Source of the DNA: Promethearchaeota archaeon | GTDB lineage: Archaea > Asgardarchaeota > Lokiarchaeia > Sigynarchaeales > SOKP01 | Length of the DNA: 13,092 bases | Reading direction: 5' to 3' | Assembly: GCA_030668025.1 (NCBI GenBank) | Contig: DAOUUT010000082.1 | Location: 1 to 13,092 of the forward strand | Shown here: positions 6,491-12,835 of the stretch, piece by piece | How positions within the stretch are numbered: position 1 is the first letter of the stretch | Layout of the letters: each line of letters opens with the position of its first letter | Translations under genes and position numbers: made by a program | Notes under the pieces: generated by a model | Told to the model about the DNA's origin: nothing | What the model saw: only the letters and a program-made list of their open reading frames with translations | Databases searched by the model: none

Positions 6491-6712
6491 TTGAGCGAAG
6501 AGGAAAACCAATTTTTGGAATTTTTACATTACCAAATAAATCAGAAAAATAAGTTTGAGAACGTAGTACGAAAGGTCCCTATGTTTAAAAGTATGATACA
6601 AGAGGGTCATAAAACTATCTTAAAGATGATAGATAAATTCGAAAATATTCGCCGTCGAGAAACATATGACCTTTTAGTGCATGAATTTAATAATATGAAC
6701 CAAAAAAATTAA
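6491..6712 (+). CDS. small charged helical protein of unknown function
   Basis: A 73-codon reading frame, not recognised. It is polar and probably all-helical (EEENQFLEFLHYQINQKN, then MIQEGHKTILKMIDKFENIRRRE), with no cysteines, signal peptide or membrane segment. The start shown is TTG at 6491; there is no ATG until residue 31 (6581). A TATA-like TTTATAAAA at 6472-6480 predicts transcription from about 6500, slightly inside the frame, so TTG at 6515 or a start at 6581 are alternatives. A T-rich tract follows the stop (6713-6738) and could terminate it. It stands alone beside the GTPase remnant. Codon use and amino-acid pattern look coding, but the start is uncertain and the gene is the weakest protein call in the window. 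Confidence 0.55.
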   Translation: MSEEENQFLEFLHYQINQKNKFENVVRKVPMFKSMIQEGHKTILKMIDKFENIRRRETYDLLVHEFNNMNQKN

Positions 6713-6740
6713 CTATTTTTTTACTTTTATTATTTTACAG

Positions 6741-7163
6741 TTATTCGCCTATAATAGAACAGTAAATTTTTCTATGTCGAGATTTTTCGTCATTTTCTAT
6801 GAAAATTATAGACTGCCAGGATCCTAGAATTAATTTCTTGTTTTTGAATGGAAAAGTTTGAGATGTTTTAATGAGAAAACTCCTTAAATGACCGGCTCCG
6901 TTATGATCGTGCCATGTTTTATGATGTGCATAATTTTTATCGTATGGAATTAGTTTTTCAAGCAGATCCTTAATATCTTGCTTAACTATTCCAGGTTCGT
7001 ATTCAGTTGTGGAAATAGCTCCAGTAGATCCGGCAACATGTACATTTACAATTCCATCTTTCAATCCACTTCTCTCAACCGCACTTTGAACTTGAGGAGT
7101 AATATTTATTACATCGCAATATGCTTTCGTTTTAATTTCAAACGTTTCTAATACAACCGTCAC
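6741..7163 (-). CDS. yjbQ: YjbQ/UPF0047-family protein (secondary thiamine-phosphate synthase-like)
   Basis: A small cytosolic beta-rich protein of a family found in all domains. The E. coli member has weak thiamine-phosphate synthase activity, but the true role is unsettled. Seen: HVAGSTGAISTTEYEPG (42-58), YAHHKTWHDHNGAGHLRSF (78-96) and LGSWQSIIFIENDEKSRHRK (113-132). These are the three conserved blocks holding the histidines, glutamate and arginines of the presumed active site. The 140 residues are full length. The start codon is GTG at 7163-7161, supported by AGGAG (7172-7176) 8 nt upstream; there is no competing ATG nearby. No thiamine genes are adjacent, so the context adds nothing about its substrate. 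Confidence 0.93.
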   Translation of the reverse strand: MTVVLETFEIKTKAYCDVINITPQVQSAVERSGLKDGIVNVHVAGSTGAISTTEYEPGIVKQDIKDLLEKLIPYDKNYAHHKTWHDHNGAGHLRSFLIKTSQTFPFKNKKLILGSWQSIIFIENDEKSRHRKIYCSIIGE

Positions 7164-7226
7164 GATTTCTTCTCCTTTTTCTTTCTTTTTAATAATAAAT
7201 TTAATTAATTATCTTAATTTAAGCTA

Positions 7227-7234
7227 TTTATAAC
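7227..7234 (+). promoter_or_regulatory. TATA-like box of the basic hypothetical gene
   Basis: TTTATAAC is centred about 33 nt before the ATG at 7264, predicting a start near 7257 and a leader of only a few bases. No Shine-Dalgarno sequence is present. Confidence 0.45.
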
Positions 7235-7263
7235 TAAGCACTTTTTATCGTTTTGAATCGAAA

Positions 7264-7698
7264 ATGAATGACAAATTAAAGGAATTTTTAAAAAAAATAC
7301 ACGATCCTAAAAATAATCTTCCAATGTACGCTACAATAATTGTACGACCAGGGAAAAATATTTTAGATTTCAAAATTAAAAAAGAAGAAGCAAATATTTT
7401 AAAAATAATTGCTCACGAAGAAAAAAAGAAAAAAGAAAAAAGTACAGGCTGGTTTACTCATTCTTTTCATATTCCAATAAAAAATTTAGGACTTTCGGAT
7501 GACTCTAAAAATAAAGATATTCTATCAAATTTATCTAATCCAAACCAGATATCAAATAAACCAACTAAAGCTTATGTTGAAGACATTTTAAGGAACTACA
7601 TTGATATTTTACCCGAAAAGAAGAAACATTACTTTAAAACGCAGAGGTATAAGAAAAAGAAAGAGATGCAAACCGGCGTTAAACTAAAAGGATTTTGA
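7264..7698 (+). CDS. lysine-rich basic protein of unknown function
   Basis: 144 residues, not recognised. The N-terminal half looks folded: LPMYATIIVRPGKNILDFKIKKEEANIL (19-46) has strand-like hydrophobic alternation and GWFTHSFHIPIKNLGLS (62-78) is the most distinctive block. A polar linker rich in Ser/Asn/Asp follows (79-101), then a helix (AYVEDILRNYIDILPEKKK) and a strongly basic end (KKHYFKTQRYKKKKEMQTGVK). The charge pattern would suit a nucleic-acid or ribosome partner, but no known motif is visible, so no function is assigned. There is no cysteine. The likely leaderless ATG is 7264. Its TGA stop (7696-7698) directly abuts the stop of the convergent tRNA-binding gene with no bases between. 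Confidence 0.8.
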   Translation: MNDKLKEFLKKIHDPKNNLPMYATIIVRPGKNILDFKIKKEEANILKIIAHEEKKKKEKSTGWFTHSFHIPIKNLGLSDDSKNKDILSNLSNPNQISNKPTKAYVEDILRNYIDILPEKKKHYFKTQRYKKKKEMQTGVKLKGF

Positions 7699-8037
7699 TT
7701 ATTTAATTTGGCACCCTGGAGGAATAACTTTTCCTTTTCGCTCATCTATTTTTAACAAAAAAGGTTCGTTGTTAAAATCCGCAGCTAAAAGCATTCCTTG
7801 GCTTTCTAATCCCATAATTATTTTTGGTTTAAGATTCGTTAAGACAACAATCTTCTCGTTTATTAATTCCTCTGGAGAATAATAGCTGGAAATTCCTGTT
7901 ATAATCTGTCTCAACTTATCCTCCCCACAGTCTACTGTTAATCTATAAAGAGTCTTAGACTTTGTAATACGTTCACAAGTTTTAATTAATCCGACTTTTA
8001 AATCTAATTTAGTAAAATCTTTGTAATCTATTGCCAT
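7699..8037 (-). CDS. free-standing tRNA-binding OB-fold protein (Trbp111/MetRS-beta type)
   Basis: Binds tRNA through an EMAPII-like OB fold. In many archaea this protein is annotated as the beta subunit or C-terminal domain of MetRS. From the start chosen here (MAIDYKDFTKLDLKVGLI, 112 residues): FTKLDLKVG (8-16), YRLTVDCGED (31-40), QIITGISSYYSPEELINEKIV (44-64), NLKPKIIMGLESQGMLLAA (68-86) and the closing GKVIPPGCQI (102-111). The SQGMLLAA block is diagnostic. A start 10 codons upstream (8067) would overlap trmI by 23 nt. The ATG at 8037 instead lies 7 nt after trmI's tandem TGA-TAA stops, has GAGGTT (8047-8052) upstream, and matches the family's N-terminus. It is the second gene of a two-gene operon with trmI. 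No MetRS catalytic subunit is in the window. Confidence 0.92.
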   Translation of the reverse strand: MAIDYKDFTKLDLKVGLIKTCERITKSKTLYRLTVDCGEDKLRQIITGISSYYSPEELINEKIVVLTNLKPKIIMGLESQGMLLAADFNNEPFLLKIDERKGKVIPPGCQIK

Positions 8038-8044
8038 TAATTTA

Positions 8045-8911
8045 TCAACCTCGTAAGGGCATTCCATTTAGTTCGACAAACTCGTCTTGCTTTGGTTTCT
8101 TTTCTCGATATGGATTTCTAACATCATTGATTTTTCGGGCAAATGTCATGTAGCCCGTATGCCCAATCATTCTAACTTCGGGATGGGTTGCGTTCTCTTT
8201 CACTTGAAATTTTCTTTTAGTCAAATCGTATGTATTTATTTCATAAAATCCGTTTTCTTGTAGAGCAAAAGTTGTTTTTTTAACTTGTTCTATAGCAGGT
8301 GAAAATGACACAAAGGTCCCGCTGAGTTTAAGATAACTCCTAATTTTTTCAACAGCCTTCCAAGGTTGTGGCATATCTAAAACAACTGAGTCGACGTTAG
8401 TATGTTCAAGATCGTCATTTAGAATATCTCCGAATTGAATTGAGACAAAATCCTGTAATTTTGCGTTAATAACATTCCTTTGAGCTCGTTTTAGACTTTT
8501 TTCTCTGATATCATACGAAAAAATATGTCCCTCGGGTCTCACATAATTTCCTAAAATACATGTTAATGCTCCCGAACCACACCCTGCTTCGATAACCTTA
8601 CTGCCAGGACCAATCCCTGTATATATTAAAATTAATCCTGCGTCTTCTGGATAAATAATTTGAGTTTTACGGCTCATGTAAGTTACATAATCAGAAGGTA
8701 AAGGTTTAAAAACGTAGAATTTATATCCTTGAGTTTCATAAGGTCGAGAAAAGATTACCGAACCAAATGATTTTCCTATTAGATCATCAAACTTTACGAT
8801 CCCTTTATGTGTGTGAAATTCACCTCCAGATTCTACTCTAACCAACCACCTTCTTCGTCCATCAAGAATTAAGTAAATTAAATCATTTTCTTTTATTATC
8901 TCTTCAATCAT
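8045..8911 (-). CDS. trmI: tRNA (adenine-57/58-N1)-methyltransferase TrmI
   Basis: Transfers methyl from SAM to N1 of A58 (and A57 in archaea) in the T-loop, stabilising tRNA; a homotetramer in known archaeal cases. Seen, counting from MIEEIIKEND: N-terminal small beta domain (1-70), YMSRKTQIIYPEDAGLI (78-94) typical of TrmI/Gcd14, SAM motif I EAGCGSGALT (108-117), acidic D134 in FSYDIREKSLKRAQRN, catalytic-region LDMPQPW (178-184), and ATHPEVRMIGHTGYMTFARK (241-260) near the end. The 288 residues are complete. A TTG six codons upstream (8929) would extend the frame but is an unneeded weak start. It leads an operon with the tRNA-binding protein, 7 nt downstream. The pairing of two tRNA-handling genes is sensible, though I cannot say that they act together. 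Confidence 0.94.
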   Translation of the reverse strand: MIEEIIKENDLIYLILDGRRRWLVRVESGGEFHTHKGIVKFDDLIGKSFGSVIFSRPYETQGYKFYVFKPLPSDYVTYMSRKTQIIYPEDAGLILIYTGIGPGSKVIEAGCGSGALTCILGNYVRPEGHIFSYDIREKSLKRAQRNVINAKLQDFVSIQFGDILNDDLEHTNVDSVVLDMPQPWKAVEKIRSYLKLSGTFVSFSPAIEQVKKTTFALQENGFYEINTYDLTKRKFQVKENATHPEVRMIGHTGYMTFARKINDVRNPYREKKPKQDEFVELNGMPLRG

Positions 8912-9074
8912 AATTAATCTCTTTTCCAAAACTCGAATTTTTCCAATAAGATCTAAATTCTTTTAATAATTTCGCTACTTTAAATTTTACAAAATTGTAT
9001 CTTTTTTATTACATTTAACAAAATATAAAATATATGTATAATTGATATAATCTATCATTGTTTATACAACCTTT

Positions 9075-9084
9075 TTTATAAATA
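9075..9084 (+). promoter_or_regulatory. TATA-like box of the coiled-coil gene
   Basis: TTTATAAATA is centred 25 nt before the ATG at 9104, the clearest TATA-to-start spacing in the window. There is no Shine-Dalgarno sequence, so the mRNA is probably leaderless. Confidence 0.6.
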
Positions 9085-9103
9085 CTCGTTAATGATTTAA
9101 TCT

Positions 9104-10024
9104 ATGAGTAGTGCTAACAAAAATACATCTCAAACTTCAAAAATCTCTTACAAAGAACTTCAAATTCAAATTGAAGAGTTTAGGCAAAAACGAGATGATT
9201 TAAACAAAAAAACTAAAGAATATATTACCGATTTACAAGGAATTGACGGTGAAATCGAGGATTACCTAAAAGTAGTGAAAGATGATTATAAGAAAAAGCG
9301 GGATTATTGGAACGATAAAGTAAAGAAATTAAAAGACAAAAAAATAGAATATAAGCAACTACTAGATAAATGCATCGAAGAAGGAAAAGGAGTTTTGAAA
9401 TCAAACAAAAAGGGGAAAGATACAAAGAAATTTATCTCTGTTAAACAAATCGATAAAAAGATAGATAATCTTGAAAGAAGAATTGAAATCGAAACTTTAG
9501 AGATTGTAGAAGAAAATGCAATTGTTGACAAAATTAGAGATTTATCTAAAATTAAACATGACTTCTTGGATGAGCAACAGAACAATGATTACTTTAGAAT
9601 TGAGCGTAAAATACAAATTGTTAAAATTAATTTAAATAAGATTTATGAGCAACTAAGTAAATGGTCTAATAAATCTCAAAATTACCATACCAAAATGCAT
9701 GATGCTTATGAAGCAATTAACGAATTAAGAGAGAAAAAGAAAGCTCTTGAAGAAGAGTTAATCGAAAATAAAAAAGCAGCAGATGCATACCACGAACAAT
9801 TATTGCAAGTTATGAATAAGAGAAAAAAAATATCAAAAGGAAAACGACCATATAACTCCGCTCAAAGTAGATCCAGAACGCCATATAGAAAAAATACAAG
9901 AAAAAACAATGATCTTGAAAAGTTAAAGCGAGAGAAATTAGCTGTTGCGTTGGAGAAACAAAAGGCGGGCAGAAAACTAAACCTATTTGAAGCTCGATTA
10001 ATCCTCGAACAACCGAAAGATTAA
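9104..10024 (+). CDS. long coiled-coil protein, probably of the archaeal COG1340 type
   Basis: 306 residues, almost entirely charged helix. Coiled coil runs from about 16 to 100 and from 115 to 240, broken by a Gly/Lys-rich stretch (KSNKKGKDTKK, about 99-109). A basic, Ser/Arg-rich, probably disordered segment follows (KISKGKRPYNSAQSRSRTPYRKNTRKNN, about 243-270). The closing helix ends AGRKLNLFEARLILEQ, which resembles the C-terminal signature I recall for COG1340 archaeal coiled-coil proteins (a basic helix then G.KL...EF..L). That family's function is unknown; a link to ribosome- or mRNA-associated coiled coils such as yeast Bfr1 has been drawn for similar proteins, and the basic tail would fit RNA binding, but this is inference. 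No ATPase head is present, so it is not an SMC. The ATG at 9104 is probably leaderless. Confidence 0.85.
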   Translation: MSSANKNTSQTSKISYKELQIQIEEFRQKRDDLNKKTKEYITDLQGIDGEIEDYLKVVKDDYKKKRDYWNDKVKKLKDKKIEYKQLLDKCIEEGKGVLKSNKKGKDTKKFISVKQIDKKIDNLERRIEIETLEIVEENAIVDKIRDLSKIKHDFLDEQQNNDYFRIERKIQIVKINLNKIYEQLSKWSNKSQNYHTKMHDAYEAINELREKKKALEEELIENKKAADAYHEQLLQVMNKRKKISKGKRPYNSAQSRSRTPYRKNTRKNNDLEKLKREKLAVALEKQKAGRKLNLFEARLILEQPKD

Positions 10025-10120
10025 GTTAAGGTTAAAAAAGATTCCTTGTTATCTTAATTTTCTTAATATGTTTTTGATAAATCTGATTGTAATATAATCC
10101 AAATTTCAAACATATAGATT

Positions 10121-10186
10121 AAGTTCTTAGAAATTTGTCGTAAGATTTAAAATTATTTGCATTTTATTATAATGCAATAAGAACTT
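10121..10186 (+). promoter_or_regulatory. nested inverted repeats upstream of glyA
   Basis: Outer arms AAGTTCTTA (10121-10129) and TAAGAACTT (10178-10186) enclose inner arms TTGCATT (10157-10163) and AATGCAA (10171-10177). The two right arms are contiguous, and a 27-nt spacer lies on the left. The inner loop TTATTAT resembles a TATA box that would start transcription near 10193, which would make this an operator. A second TATA-like TAATATAATC near 10090-10099 would start near 10119 and turn the whole element into a structured 5' leader. Low base complexity makes chance pairing a real alternative. It does not match a riboswitch class I can recognise. Confidence 0.35.
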
Positions 10187-10217
10187 TAAAATTTCAAAAA
10201 AAAAGATTTGATATAAT

Positions 10218-11546
10218 TTGAAGAATAAAGTCGAAGAAATTAGAAATATATTAACCAAACATGGTGAGTTCTTCCAAAATGCAATTCCACTTATAGCTTC
10301 CGAAAATATCACAAGTCATGCAGTAGATGAGGCTTGTAATTCTGATTTTTCTCATAGATACGCAGAGGGGTGGGTTGGACAGCGCGTTTACGCAGGATGT
10401 AAATATATCGATATGGTTGAGGACATCTGTATGGAACTTGCAAAGGAATATTTTAAATGCGTTCATGCGGATGTAAGGCCTATATCTGGCGTTGTCGCTA
10501 ACCTAGCAATGTATAACGCATTTACATCAAATAATAATGGTAAAATGTTAATAATGCCAATTCCAAAGGGGGGGCACATTTCTCACGCACCCAAATTCAC
10601 AAAGAGTGGGAGGGCAATTTATGGTACTGCGGGAACCGTAAGAGGGTTGAATATTGAATACATGGCTTTTGATAACGACGAGATGAACATAGATCCTGAT
10701 GCAACTTCAAAAATCATAAGGGAAGTTAAACCCGAAATGGTTTTATTTGGTGGTTCAGTGTTTCTTTTCCCCCATCCTGTCAAAGAACTTAGTGATGTAG
10801 CAAAAGAAGTAGACGCTAACGTAGGCTATGACGCTGCTCATGTGGCAGGCTTGATTGGTTCAGGTTACTTTCAAGACCCTTTAAATGAAGGGGCGGATGC
10901 AATGACACTAAGCACGCATAAAACGCTTCCAGGACCTCAACATGGCGCTCTTGTGTCTAATCGAGAAGATTTAATCGATACATTAAGATCTTGTACTTTT
11001 CCTGCTTTATTGTCTAACCATCACTTACATAATGTTGCCGGTTTAGCTGTAGCATTAGCAGAAATGTTAGAATTTGGTAAGGAATATCATAAAAACGTTA
11101 TTGATAATGCTAAAGCTTTAGGGCAAGCTTTATATGAAAGGGGTATAAATGTACTTATGGAACATAAAGGTTTCACGGAATCTCATCAAATAGTTATTGA
11201 TATAACTAATTTTGAGAAAACCATTGGGCTCGGAGGTGCGATAGAGAGATTAGTAGAAAAAGCAAACATCATCATTAATAGAAACCTCTTACCATGGGAT
11301 ATCGCGCAAGGACGGCACTATCAAAACCCAGGTGGGTTAAGGCTAGGCACTTCAGAGGTTACCCGTCTTGGAATGGGCAAAAGTGAAATGGTTGATATCG
11401 CAGAATTTTTCAAAGATTTGTTGATTGATAAAAAGGATCCTAAGAAAATCAAACAAGATGTATTGGAATTTAGAAAAGATTTTCAAGAAATTAAGTATTG
11501 TTTTCAATCTCCGAATAAAGCGCATGAATACATGAAATTTTTTTAA
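10218..11546 (+). CDS. glyA: serine hydroxymethyltransferase, archaeal type
   Basis: PLP enzyme interconverting serine and glycine with transfer of a one-carbon unit to a (methano)pterin or folate carrier. Seen: IPLIASENITSHAV (23-36), DFSHRYAEGWVGQRVYAGCKYID (43-65), PISGVVANLAMY (88-99), GGHISHA (118-124), VLFGGSVFLFPHPV (175-188), YDAAHVAG (204-211) with the PLP-contacting Asp and His, LSTHKTLPGPQHG (231-243) with Schiff-base Lys235, SNHHLHNVAGLAVALAEMLEFG in the middle, and ESHQIVID then GGLRLGTSEVTRLGM near the end. The 442 residues match archaeal SHMT. The start is TTG at 10218, with no in-frame ATG before the conserved core; it leaves the 22 leading residues usual for archaeal forms. 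The stretch between HISHA and TVRGLN looks about ten residues longer than I recall for methanogen enzymes. It is monocistronic by spacing. Confidence 0.95.
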   Translation: MKNKVEEIRNILTKHGEFFQNAIPLIASENITSHAVDEACNSDFSHRYAEGWVGQRVYAGCKYIDMVEDICMELAKEYFKCVHADVRPISGVVANLAMYNAFTSNNNGKMLIMPIPKGGHISHAPKFTKSGRAIYGTAGTVRGLNIEYMAFDNDEMNIDPDATSKIIREVKPEMVLFGGSVFLFPHPVKELSDVAKEVDANVGYDAAHVAGLIGSGYFQDPLNEGADAMTLSTHKTLPGPQHGALVSNREDLIDTLRSCTFPALLSNHHLHNVAGLAVALAEMLEFGKEYHKNVIDNAKALGQALYERGINVLMEHKGFTESHQIVIDITNFEKTIGLGGAIERLVEKANIIINRNLLPWDIAQGRHYQNPGGLRLGTSEVTRLGMGKSEMVDIAEFFKDLLIDKKDPKKIKQDVLEFRKDFQEIKYCFQSPNKAHEYMKFF

Positions 11547-11568
11547 TTCTTTTATTTACTTTTTTTAA
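11545..11568 (+). terminator. T-rich terminator after glyA
   Basis: Directly after the glyA stop the plus strand is T-rich, including a run of seven T (11561-11567). Archaeal polymerase stops at such tracts without a hairpin. The next gene has its own TATA-like box, which supports a transcript end here. Confidence 0.4.
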
Positions 11569-11623
11569 CTTAAATAGTAAAATTTATCTTAAATTACACA
11601 TTTCTACAAGTATTTATACGGTA

Positions 11624-11633
11624 TTTATAAAAG
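11624..11633 (+). promoter_or_regulatory. TATA-like box of rpo3
   Basis: TTTATAAAAG is centred about 23 nt before the ATG at 11651, with no Shine-Dalgarno sequence. A leaderless rpo3 transcript is likely. It may be the main promoter for the rpo3-eL18 cluster. Confidence 0.55.
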
Positions 11634-11650
11634 TGTGAGATATTAGTACG

Positions 11651-12490
11651 ATGAGCCCTCTAAAACTCGATGTTCTTAAAAAAAGTGAACATAAAATAGT
11701 ATTTATAACAGAAGGTATTTCTGTCGAAATGATTAATGCTATGCGGCGAATAATACTAACTGAGATTCCTGTTATGGCAATTGATGAAATTATCATCTTA
11801 AAAAATGATAGTCCGCTTTACGACGAGATTATTTCTCATAGGCTGGGTTTAATTCCTCTGAAAACAGATTTAGATGCTTATAAGCTACCTCACGAGTGCG
11901 ATTGTTTAGGATATGGCTGTCCCTTATGCCAGGTCTCTTTAACGTGCGAAATTACAAATACTACTAATGCGCCATTAGATATATATTCGGGTGATTTAAT
12001 TTCGAACGACCCTAAGATCGTACCAGTTAATCCATATATCCCAATTGTCAAGATTGATAAGAACGCTAAAATAATTATTGAAGCTTACGCAATCTTAGGT
12101 TTCGCTAAAAATCACACAAAGTGGCAAGCTGCATCAAATGTAGCTTTCAGACTTTATCCCATAGTTGAATTTGATGAAAATAAGTTTAAAGACATAGAAG
12201 AGAAAAAATTAATTGTTAAAATGTGCCCCAAAAAGCTATTTGAATTAAATAGCAAAGATTCTTTAAAATTAAAAGAGGACTATTGGAAATCTTGCACTTT
12301 ATGTATGTCTTGTGAGAAAAACAGTAATGGTAAGATTAAAGTAGTTCCAAAGAAAGGTGTATATATCTTTTCAATAGAGAGCGATGGTGTTTTACCTTTT
12401 GAGGTATTAATCAGAAAGGTTTTCGAGACTTTCAACGAAAAAATTGAGGAATTTGTTATAAAATTAGAGGAACTCGAGATAGAATCGTAG
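11651..12490 (+). CDS. rpo3: DNA-directed RNA polymerase subunit Rpo3 (RpoD, Rpb3/alpha-like)
   Basis: Assembly platform of the archaeal RNA polymerase; pairs with Rpo11 and nucleates Rpo2/Rpo1, like Rpb3 in eukaryotes and alpha in bacteria. Seen: alpha-motif INAMRRIILTEIPVMAID (28-45), HRLGLIPL (63-70), a cysteine cluster CDCLGYGCPLC (C83, C85, C90, C93), GFAKNHTKWQAAS (150-162), and C192 in MCPKKLF with C215-x2-C218-x2-C221. Those last four have the spacing of the ferredoxin-like [4Fe-4S] site known in Sulfolobus Rpo3, so a cluster is predicted. The C-terminal helix (about 247-272) completes the dimerisation domain. The 279 residues are normal. The next gene is eL18, the usual archaeal order. 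It probably starts leaderless at 11651. Confidence 0.96.
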   Translation: MSPLKLDVLKKSEHKIVFITEGISVEMINAMRRIILTEIPVMAIDEIIILKNDSPLYDEIISHRLGLIPLKTDLDAYKLPHECDCLGYGCPLCQVSLTCEITNTTNAPLDIYSGDLISNDPKIVPVNPYIPIVKIDKNAKIIIEAYAILGFAKNHTKWQAASNVAFRLYPIVEFDENKFKDIEEKKLIVKMCPKKLFELNSKDSLKLKEDYWKSCTLCMSCEKNSNGKIKVVPKKGVYIFSIESDGVLPFEVLIRKVFETFNEKIEEFVIKLEELEIES

Positions 12491-12531
12491 TCAATCAAGA
12501 ACATATTTAATTAGTTGATCTTTTCGATTCT
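12481..12531 (+). terminator. nested inverted repeats at the end of rpo3
   Basis: AGAATCG (12481-12487), just before the rpo3 stop codon, pairs perfectly with CGATTCT (12525-12531). ATCAA (12494-12498) and TTGAT (12515-12519) nest inside. The sequence after it is T-rich. It could be a terminator or a 3'-end-protecting fold for the rpo3 mRNA; the large loops make it a modest candidate. Confidence 0.3.
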
Positions 12532-12835
12532 ATTTTACTTATTTTGATGTTGCGTGTGCATATTTAGGCGTAATTATTCTACTTAAATTATTAAAGATTT
12601 GTTAGCTAAGACAATCCATACTAATTTGAATTAAAAAAATATTTTAAGTATTTGATTTTATAGAAAGGAGTGATTTTTGTCATTAGATTACATACAAATC
12701 GGTCTTTTGAAAAATTAGAAACTTAAATTTCGTCTAAGCACTAATGGAAAAGACTTTCGGACAAATCGATAAAATATTTAAGTTTTGAGCAATTTTCAAG
12801 ATTAATATCGTAAAATTTCAATAATTGAGCACAAA
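12491..12835 (+). other. 345-bp spacer between rpo3 and the eL18 gene
   Basis: No full-length gene or tRNA is visible. This gap is unusually wide for genes that archaea often pack closely. It holds the terminator-like repeats at its start, a strong Shine-Dalgarno-like AAAGGAGTGAT (12664-12674) followed by TTG and a 13-codon frame (12677-12718, MSLDYIQIGLLKN), and a TATA-like AATATTTAAG (12773-12782). That box predicts eL18 transcription from about 12803 with a leader near 33 nt. The short frame may be a leader peptide, a decayed gene end, or chance. Confidence 0.4.

Noticed and set aside
8038..8067. Upstream start for the tRNA-binding protein overlapping trmI by 23 nt
   Set aside because: The extra residues MECPYEVDKL are just the end of trmI read in another frame. 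The ATG at 8037 has a GAGGTT site and matches the family N-terminus.
9104..10024. SMC/Rad50-like protein
   Set aside because: It has long coiled coils but no Walker A, Walker B or signature motif at either end.
12491..12835. A tRNA or box C/D guide RNA in the rpo3-eL18 spacer
   Set aside because: TTTCGATTC near 12522 recalls a T-loop and GTGATTT near 12670 recalls a C box, but no acceptor, D or anticodon stems fold around the first, and no D box (CTGA) pairs with the second.
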